From an uncultured Rikenella sp. (GTDB lineage Bacteria; Bacteroidota; Bacteroidia; Bacteroidales; Rikenellaceae): DNA of 11,599 nucleotides. The translations under genes and the position numbers were made by a program. The stretch lies in assembly GCA_910577885.1 (NCBI GenBank), contig CAJTNK010000052.1, positions 1 through 11,599 of the forward strand, given 5' to 3'. Under the pieces are notes generated by a model that was not told where the DNA came from, ran no database searches, and was given only the letters and a program-made list of their open reading frames with translations. This document shows positions 7,201 through 11,599 of this stretch, one piece after another (position 1 is the first letter of the stretch; every line of letters starts with the position of its first letter).

Positions 7201-8899
7201 CGGCTACGAAGCGCAATTCCACCTCGAGGCCGACCTGCCGGGTATTCCGCTGCGGCTGGCCAACGCCTTTCTGCCCGAGGGATCGGGAACACTGGCCGGG
7301 CGGCTCCGCGGACACATCGAAGCGAACGGCACCCCCCGACAACCCTTGCGGCAGCTGGAAGGGACGCTGAGTTTCGACAGCACGTCGGTCGACGTGGCGG
7401 CCATCGGCACCCGTTTCCGGGTGACCGACACCCCGATCCGGCTCGAAGCGGGCCGCGTGCTGTTCCGGGATTTCGGCCTCATCGCCCCCAACCGCCAGCC
7501 CCTGACGCTGAACGGCTACCTCGACCTGCGAGAGCTGGAACACATCACGGCCGACCTGCGGGCCGCCGCCCAGGACTTCCAGCTGGTCAACGTGCCGCGC
7601 AACCGGGGCTCGATGGTCTTCGGCGAGGCCAGCGCCGACCTCTCGGCCCGTGTCCGAGGACCGATCGACGCGCTGGAGATCCGCGGAAACGCCGAACTGC
7701 TGGCCGGCACCGAGGTGACCTACGTGATGCAGGAGACGACGCTCGGAATCAAGGACGAATCGCAAACCGTCGTTCGCTTCGTTGCGTTCAACGACACGAC
7801 GACGGTCCACGACTCCCGTCCTCCGGCCATGCTCCGCCTCGGAGGGATCGACATGCTGATGAACGTGGCCATCGACCCGCAGGTCCGGGTGTCGGTCTAC
7901 CTCTCGACCGACGGACAAAACCGCATCGACCTCCAGGGCGGCGGCAACCTCACCTACTCGATGAACCGCCTGGGCGACACCCGTTTCGCAGGCCGATACG
8001 AGCTGTCGGGCGGGCGCGTGCGCTACAGTCCGCCGGTGATCTCGACCAAGAATTTCACCATCTCGCCGGGCGGCTACGTGAACTGGACCGGCGAAATCGC
8101 CGACCCGACCTTTGCCGTTCGGGCCTCCGAGACGGTCCGCACGACCGTCACCATGGAAGACCAGTCGGACCGACAGGTCGAATTCCGCATCGGCATCGAC
8201 CTGAGCGGTTCGCTCCAGGCGCTGGACGTGCGGTTCGACCTCTCGGCCCCCGAGGACCTCACACTCCAGAACCAGCTCGCCTCCCTCACCCCCGAACAAC
8301 GCCAAAACCAGGCGATGAGCCTCCTGATCTACAACACCTACTCGGGGCCGGGGACCTCGGCGAAGGTGAACACGGGCAATCCGCTCAACTCGTTCATCAC
8401 CAAAGAGCTGAACCAGTGGGCGCAGAACAGTCTGCCGGGGGTCGACCTCTCGTTCGGTATCGACTCGTACGACGATCCGGCGGCCGGACCCGACGGGACC
8501 CGAACGGACTACTCGTACAAGCTCTCGAAACGGTTTTTCGACAACCGGGTCCGGGTATCGGTCGGCGGCAAGGTGAGCTCGGGGGGCGATCCGGCTCAGA
8601 ACGCAGCCGAGAATCTGGTGGGCGACATCTCGCTGGAGTACCAGCTCTCGCGACGTGACAACATGTACCTCAAGGCCTTTCGCGAGACCGACTTCGAGAG
8701 CATCCTCGAAGGCGAAGTGACCGAAACGGGAGTCGGTTTCGGGGTCCGGAAGAAGGTGTCGAAGCTGGGCGACCTGTTCCGGCTGACGAAAGAGAAAAAA
8801 GAGGTGAAGGAGGCTCGTCGCGCCCACCGGCAGGAACAACGCGCCGAGCGACGGCTCGAACGCCTCAACGGACAGACCACCGCCCCGGCCCGAAAGTAG
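4208..8899 (+). CDS. tamB: TamB-like translocation and assembly module protein (DUF490/AsmA-like)
   Basis: TamB spans the periplasm from the inner membrane to an outer-membrane Omp85 partner, and is linked to outer-membrane protein assembly and phospholipid transport. The 1563-residue protein begins with a short basic stretch and a single hydrophobic anchor (about residues 8-28, ALWILAILFGLVLLLVVAVY). Next is an AsmA-like start (FGMELSIERLRLRFPLRLAVDD) and more than 1100 residues of repeating amphipathic beta-strand sequence, as expected for the hydrophobic-groove fold. The conserved C-terminal TamB domain covers roughly residues 1180-1525, including MNVAIDPQVRVSVYLS, ISPGGYVNWTGEIADP, LIYNTYSGPG and LEGEVTETGVGFGVRKKV. 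The last 38 residues are highly charged and rich in Arg, Lys and Glu, probably helical. The gene is followed after 24 bases by tamL, in the reverse order to E. coli tamA-tamB. The start at 4208 gives the anchor directly. A 1098-codon antisense open frame overlaps it but is a by-product of GC-rich codon use. Confidence 0.92.
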   Translation: MIRKIGKYALWILAILFGLVLLLVVAVYLPPVQNFIKGRAVAYVSENFGMELSIERLRLRFPLRLAVDDAQAVTSAGDTLFRCGRLRADVALWPLVGGEVVVREFTFDDASFRLADSVTGMDLDIRVREFGLTADAVALGAQTAHLEEVRLIGGDVRLRPGEARPDTAATDTASAPLLWRITADRLQLDDIAFRMQSDTTDLWAGVGSGVIDSAGVDLSDLTIRAARLRLSEGGFGYRQTDRPPKAGFDPQRIEIQELEVAIDSVFNRGTTVRAVLRELAFVERSGLAVRQARGIVAMDSTGYTLSGFRLKTSASELQAEARVGSGITAMEPATPIRVTLAATVGTEDLFRLTEPDERMSRHLVRRKLSVETRLTGILDALKLKRLHLSLPDELDFDASGEVRVVTTPARTAGKLSFEGRLGRSPWVASLLPAGIVLPPLTLRGEAEAVKGEYRGSLHLRTVEGSVAAQGSFRADDQHYTADLQVDSLALFRFLPADSLGYVTLTARAEGQGFDPYAPTTAGQVDLRIAQAEYKGFDYRAIALTAELTESRLIGRLTSDNEGLGADLSLHGLLTAQRQEASVAGLLFRLDLERLRLTPTPASASGRIALQASATDSGSYAARVELDSLQIRYGTFTNSVARTVFSAEASPHRVMAEAASGDLRLTFRSAVGIDSLVAGFDCTAAQIQHQIQVGDIDADTLSRLLPPFRMEFRAARNNLLYSFLRAREMGFGQAKLTAHAGPEEPFDFRAEVNRFSTQGLVLDTLTAGVGNREGALRYFARLANRAGNRNRIGLIALSGHAAGRSAQLSLAQRDCQGRQGVNFGLRATLADSSVTVNLLPQRPVFGFAEWTVNDGNYVRYGFPDRTLEADLRVERAGQSFTLQSIEAEDLPSGSLRLGIAGIDIGGVLRLLPQAPPVGGRLGADLAFGLADSLLAARGGVTVDTLRYDGRRVGDIGLQVAYRTDTKTVHSGSLTLTVDHRTALTVDGRYVPASPADSIAGYEAQFHLEADLPGIPLRLANAFLPEGSGTLAGRLRGHIEANGTPRQPLRQLEGTLSFDSTSVDVAAIGTRFRVTDTPIRLEAGRVLFRDFGLIAPNRQPLTLNGYLDLRELEHITADLRAAAQDFQLVNVPRNRGSMVFGEASADLSARVRGPIDALEIRGNAELLAGTEVTYVMQETTLGIKDESQTVVRFVAFNDTTTVHDSRPPAMLRLGGIDMLMNVAIDPQVRVSVYLSTDGQNRIDLQGGGNLTYSMNRLGDTRFAGRYELSGGRVRYSPPVISTKNFTISPGGYVNWTGEIADPTFAVRASETVRTTVTMEDQSDRQVEFRIGIDLSGSLQALDVRFDLSAPEDLTLQNQLASLTPEQRQNQAMSLLIYNTYSGPGTSAKVNTGNPLNSFITKELNQWAQNSLPGVDLSFGIDSYDDPAAGPDGTRTDYSYKLSKRFFDNRVRVSVGGKVSSGGDPAQNAAENLVGDISLEYQLSRRDNMYLKAFRETDFESILEGEVTETGVGFGVRKKVSKLGDLFRLTKEKKEVKEARRAHRQEQRAERRLERLNGQTTAPARK

Positions 8900-8923
8900 C
8901 CGGACAGCCCCCCACACACGATC

Positions 8924-11302
8924 ATGAAACAACCGAAACGACATAGGCACTCATTCTCCCACCCCTGGCGGACCCTGGCTGCGGCCTGCGTGGCCGTATG
9001 GGTCCTGTCCTCGTGTTCGACCACCCGCCGACTCTCGCAGGGCGAGGTGCTCTACACCGGGGTCCGGAAGATGACCTTCACCCCGGCGGCCGACACGCTG
9101 CGCATCCCCGGCGAAGTCGTCTCCGCCGCCAAAAAGCCGCTCAGCGTCGCCCCCAACAACCCGCTCTGGTCACCCTACTGGCGCACCGGGCTCCCCGTCG
9201 GCCTCTGGGCCTGGAACTACCTCTACACCCCCAAAGAGACGGGGTTCAAATACTGGCTCTACAAGCGGCTGGCCAAACAACCCGTCCTGATGTCGAAAGT
9301 CCGTCCCGACCTGCGCGTCCGAGTGGCCGAGCAGGTGCTCGAAAACCACGGCTATTTCGGCGTCCGGGGCAGCCACGAGACACACCCCAGCCGACACAAA
9401 CCCGACCAAAAGGCCAAAGTCAGCTACCGCTTCACGCTCCCCGCCCCGCACACCTACGACACGATCGAGTACCTGACGGCGCCCGGTGCGGCAGGCCGAA
9501 TCATCGACAGCCTCCGGGCCGGGACCCTCCTCCACCCGGGAGCCGTCTACAACCTCGACACCCTCGTGGCCGAACGAAAACGCATCACCACAGCCCTGCG
9601 CAGCCGCGGTTACTACTACTTCCGGCCGGAGTACATCGCCTACGACGCCGACACGACCCAGGCCCCGTACCGCGTTTCGCTCCGGATGCGGCTGGCCGAG
9701 GGTACGCCGACCGCCGCGCTGCGCCCCTACCGGGTGGGAGCAGTCTCCGTCTCGCTCCACAACCCCGCTCCCGGACCGGAAGATACGATGACCCTCGGAT
9801 CGGTCGGCGTACGCTACCAACGGCCCCTGAAGATCCGCCCGCGGATCCTCGGCCAGGCGATCGCCCTGACCCCCGGCCAGCTCTTCAACGTCGAGGCGCA
9901 GAACACCACCCAGACGAACCTCAACAAACTCGGCATCTTCAATGCCGTGAGCCTCAGCGTTCCGCCGCTCGACTCGCTGAAAAGCAGCTCGACGGCACTC
10001 GCCGACTCCCTCCCGGACGACTCGCTGGACGTGCACATCTCGGCCGCATTCGACAAACCGATCCAGGCCGATTTCGAGGCCGACCTCACCTCCAAATCGA
10101 ACAGCTACCTGGGTCCGGGCCTCTCGTTCGGCCTACGCCACAACAACATTTTCCGCGGAGGCGAAGTCCTGGCGCTGAACCTGACGGCCTCCTACGAGTG
10201 GCAGACCGGCAACCGCAACCAATACGAGACCCGACCTTCGGCCATCAACTCCTACGAGCTGGGGCTGAACACCTCGTTGAGCATTCCCCGGCTGCTGATC
10301 CCCGGTTTTCGCGACCGGGCGCTCCTCTACCCGGCCCGGACCACCTACAAGCTCGGAGCCGACCTGATGAATCGACCGAAGTATTTCCGGATGCTGTCGC
10401 TGAACCTCTCGGCGGGGTACGACTTCCGAACTTCGCCCTACAGCTCGCACAGCCTGACGATCTTCAAGCTGACCTACAACAGGCTCCTGCACACCTCGCA
10501 CGCCTTCGACTCGACGATGGCCCAAAACCCGGCCGTGGCCCTGAGCTTCAGCAACCAGTTCATCCCGTCGCTGAGCTACACCTACACCTTCGACAAGAGC
10601 TACGGCCGACGACAACGCGACCGGTTCGTCCTCCAGGCCTCAATGACCGAAGCCGGCAACCTGCTGGCGGGACTCTACGGGGCGTTCGGCGCGCACGGCA
10701 CCAAACGACTCTTCGGGAGCCCCTTCTCGCAGTTCGTCAAAGGGACCCTCGAGGCCAAGTGGTTCCACCGCATCGGCCAACACAACCTCCTCGCCACGCG
10801 GCTGTTGGTGGGCGCGGGCTACGCCTACGGCAACTCGCAGGTGCTCCCCTACAGCGAACAGTTCTACATCGGCGGAGCCAACAGCATCCGGGCCTTCACC
10901 GTCCGGTCGCTCGGGCCCGGGAGCTATCGACCGCCGGCCGACCAACCCAACGGATACTGGGACCAAACGGGGGATTTCAAACTCGAGGCCAACGCCGAAT
11001 TCCGATTCCGGATAGCGGGGAATCTGGGTGGTGCGGTGTTCGTCGACGCGGGCAACATCTGGCTGCTGAAAAACGACCCGCAACGTCCCGGCGGAGCGCT
11101 GCGAGCCAAAGGCTTCTGGGAACAGATCGCGCTGGGCACCGGCGTCGGACTGCGCTACGACATCAGCGTACTGGTGCTCCGGCTCGACATGGGGATCGGC
11201 ATCCACACACCCTACGCCAACCCCGACAAACCGGGCTACTACAACATCCAGCGGTTCAAAGACGGCCTGGGAATCCACCTGGCGATCGGCTATCCATTTT
11301 GA
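8924..11302 (+). CDS. tamL: TamA-like outer-membrane barrel lipoprotein (TamL, Omp85 family)
   Basis: This is the outer-membrane partner of TamB. The 792-residue protein starts with a basic segment, a hydrophobic stretch and the lipobox LSSC with C31, so it should be processed as a lipoprotein, the hallmark of Bacteroidetes TamL as opposed to TamA. Residues from about 40 to 375 form POTRA-like repeats, with a strongly conserved WAWNYLYTPK region near 95-104, LENHGYFG (139-146) and FNVEAQNTTQTNLNKLGIFN (321-340). The Omp85 barrel runs from about residue 378 to the end: NNIFRGGEVL (407-416), the loop-6 motif GGANSIRAF (650-658, equivalent to the VRGF/IRGF signature), FVDAGNIW (706-713), and a final strand ending in GIHLAIGYPF with terminal Phe, as barrels folded by the Bam machinery do. 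It shares a 24-base gap with tamB, so the two are probably co-transcribed. No other gene follows before the repeat. Confidence 0.9.
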   Translation: MKQPKRHRHSFSHPWRTLAAACVAVWVLSSCSTTRRLSQGEVLYTGVRKMTFTPAADTLRIPGEVVSAAKKPLSVAPNNPLWSPYWRTGLPVGLWAWNYLYTPKETGFKYWLYKRLAKQPVLMSKVRPDLRVRVAEQVLENHGYFGVRGSHETHPSRHKPDQKAKVSYRFTLPAPHTYDTIEYLTAPGAAGRIIDSLRAGTLLHPGAVYNLDTLVAERKRITTALRSRGYYYFRPEYIAYDADTTQAPYRVSLRMRLAEGTPTAALRPYRVGAVSVSLHNPAPGPEDTMTLGSVGVRYQRPLKIRPRILGQAIALTPGQLFNVEAQNTTQTNLNKLGIFNAVSLSVPPLDSLKSSSTALADSLPDDSLDVHISAAFDKPIQADFEADLTSKSNSYLGPGLSFGLRHNNIFRGGEVLALNLTASYEWQTGNRNQYETRPSAINSYELGLNTSLSIPRLLIPGFRDRALLYPARTTYKLGADLMNRPKYFRMLSLNLSAGYDFRTSPYSSHSLTIFKLTYNRLLHTSHAFDSTMAQNPAVALSFSNQFIPSLSYTYTFDKSYGRRQRDRFVLQASMTEAGNLLAGLYGAFGAHGTKRLFGSPFSQFVKGTLEAKWFHRIGQHNLLATRLLVGAGYAYGNSQVLPYSEQFYIGGANSIRAFTVRSLGPGSYRPPADQPNGYWDQTGDFKLEANAEFRFRIAGNLGGAVFVDAGNIWLLKNDPQRPGGALRAKGFWEQIALGTGVGLRYDISVLVLRLDMGIGIHTPYANPDKPGYYNIQRFKDGLGIHLAIGYPF

Positions 11303-11321
11303 TACGTACCGATTTCAGCTG

Positions 11322-11599
11322 TCTTTAGCGACGGGAGGGTACTGTACTTTCTGTGAACAGAAAGTACCAAAGAAACTTTAGCACGCATCCCGCTGGGATG
11401 CTTTGGCCGTGTCTGCCCGGTGTTTGGGTGGGGATTCTTTTTGGGCGCGCTTAGGCTGCGAAAAACCTTAGAGCACGCCCACAAAAGGCCACCCCAAAAG
11501 AAAGGACCCAAGGCTCTTGACTACGGCAGCCCATGGAATGCGTTAGCATTCCCGAAAGTTTTTTTGGTTCTTTTTGTTCACAAAAAGAACAGTTCCATC
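11322..11599. repeat. Palindromic element, copy 2, reaching the window end
   Basis: This starts TCTTTAGCGACGGGAGGG, 19 bases after the tamL stop, and has the same architecture as the element at 3771-4046. It contains a 10-bp TGAA hairpin (11344-11367, stem GTACTTTCTG), GCATCCC hairpin with loop GCT (11385-11401), TTTGGCCGTG, a paired centre (GGGCGCGCTTAGG with CCTTAGAGCACGCCC), hairpin GGAATGC with loop GTTA (11535-11552) and the mirrored hairpin with stem GTTCTTTTTG and loop TTCA (11567-11590). By comparison with copy 1 the right end should lie about ten bases beyond the window. It may serve as the tamBL terminator. The 73-residue open frame on its minus strand is not believable as a gene. 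Confidence 0.78.
11344..11367. terminator. Hairpin just after tamL, possible operon terminator
   Basis: A perfect 10-bp stem GTACTTTCTG with TGAA loop begins 42 bases after the tamL stop. Downstream sequence is CAAAGAAACTTT, with no T-run, so as an intrinsic terminator on the plus strand it is incomplete. The position makes a role in ending or protecting the tamBL transcript plausible. Confidence 0.3.

Noticed and set aside
5654..8950. Very long minus-strand open frame (1098 codons) antisense to tamB
   Set aside because: Its composition is shadow-like (rich in Arg, Gly, Val, Gln, His with no recognisable domain), and tamB on the plus strand has clear family features throughout. High GC at third positions suppresses stop codons on the opposite strand.
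8998..11328. Long plus-strand frame (776 codons) overlapping tamL in another frame
   Set aside because: Arg/Pro-rich low-complexity translation with no domain; tamL in the other frame has lipobox, POTRA-like repeats and Omp85 motifs.

Overview
The window looks like chromosomal DNA from a high-GC member of the Bacteroidota, most likely an Alistipes-like gut anaerobe (Rikenellaceae). The clues are a TamA-type outer-membrane barrel that is also a lipoprotein (the TamL form known from Bacteroidetes), a very long TamB partner, a HydF hydrogenase-maturation GTPase, starts mostly without Shine-Dalgarno sequences, and a TAnnTTTG-type -7 box in front of the first gene. The genus is an inference from gene content and base composition.

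Layout. (1) 1-198: non-coding sequence beyond the 3' end of pdxB, with small three-base-loop hairpins, two of which look like terminators for the minus strand. (2) 199-1215, minus strand: pdxB, erythronate-4-phosphate dehydrogenase of vitamin B6 synthesis. (3) 1216-1279: a compact divergent promoter region. (4) 1280-2449, plus: an M20D-type metal-dependent amidohydrolase. (5) 2450-2548: a short gap almost filled by consecutive perfect hairpins that end five bases before hydF. (6) 2549-3667: hydF, with no hydE or hydG in view. (7) 3668-4207: a 540-base gene-free stretch holding a large nested palindrome, one inverted-repeat element (3771-4046) inside the arms of another (3695-4120), followed by the tamB leader. 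(8) 4208-8899 and 8924-11302, plus: tamB and tamL, a probable two-gene operon. (9) 11322 to the window end: a second copy of the palindromic element.

How the parts relate. TamB (inner-membrane anchor, periplasm-spanning) and TamL (outer-membrane Omp85 barrel with lipid anchor) are expected to form one trans-envelope module for outer-membrane assembly or lipid transport. The other three genes are unrelated metabolic functions: cofactor synthesis, amide hydrolysis and [FeFe]-hydrogenase maturation. I see no phage, insertion sequence with transposase, CRISPR array, tRNA or rRNA.

The most unusual content is non-coding. Every sizeable gap except the pdxB promoter region carries hairpin-rich repeats. 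In the two large elements the terminal hairpin keeps a TGAA loop while its stem sequence changes on both sides together, which argues that the folded structure is under selection. They bracket the tamB-tamL operon exactly.
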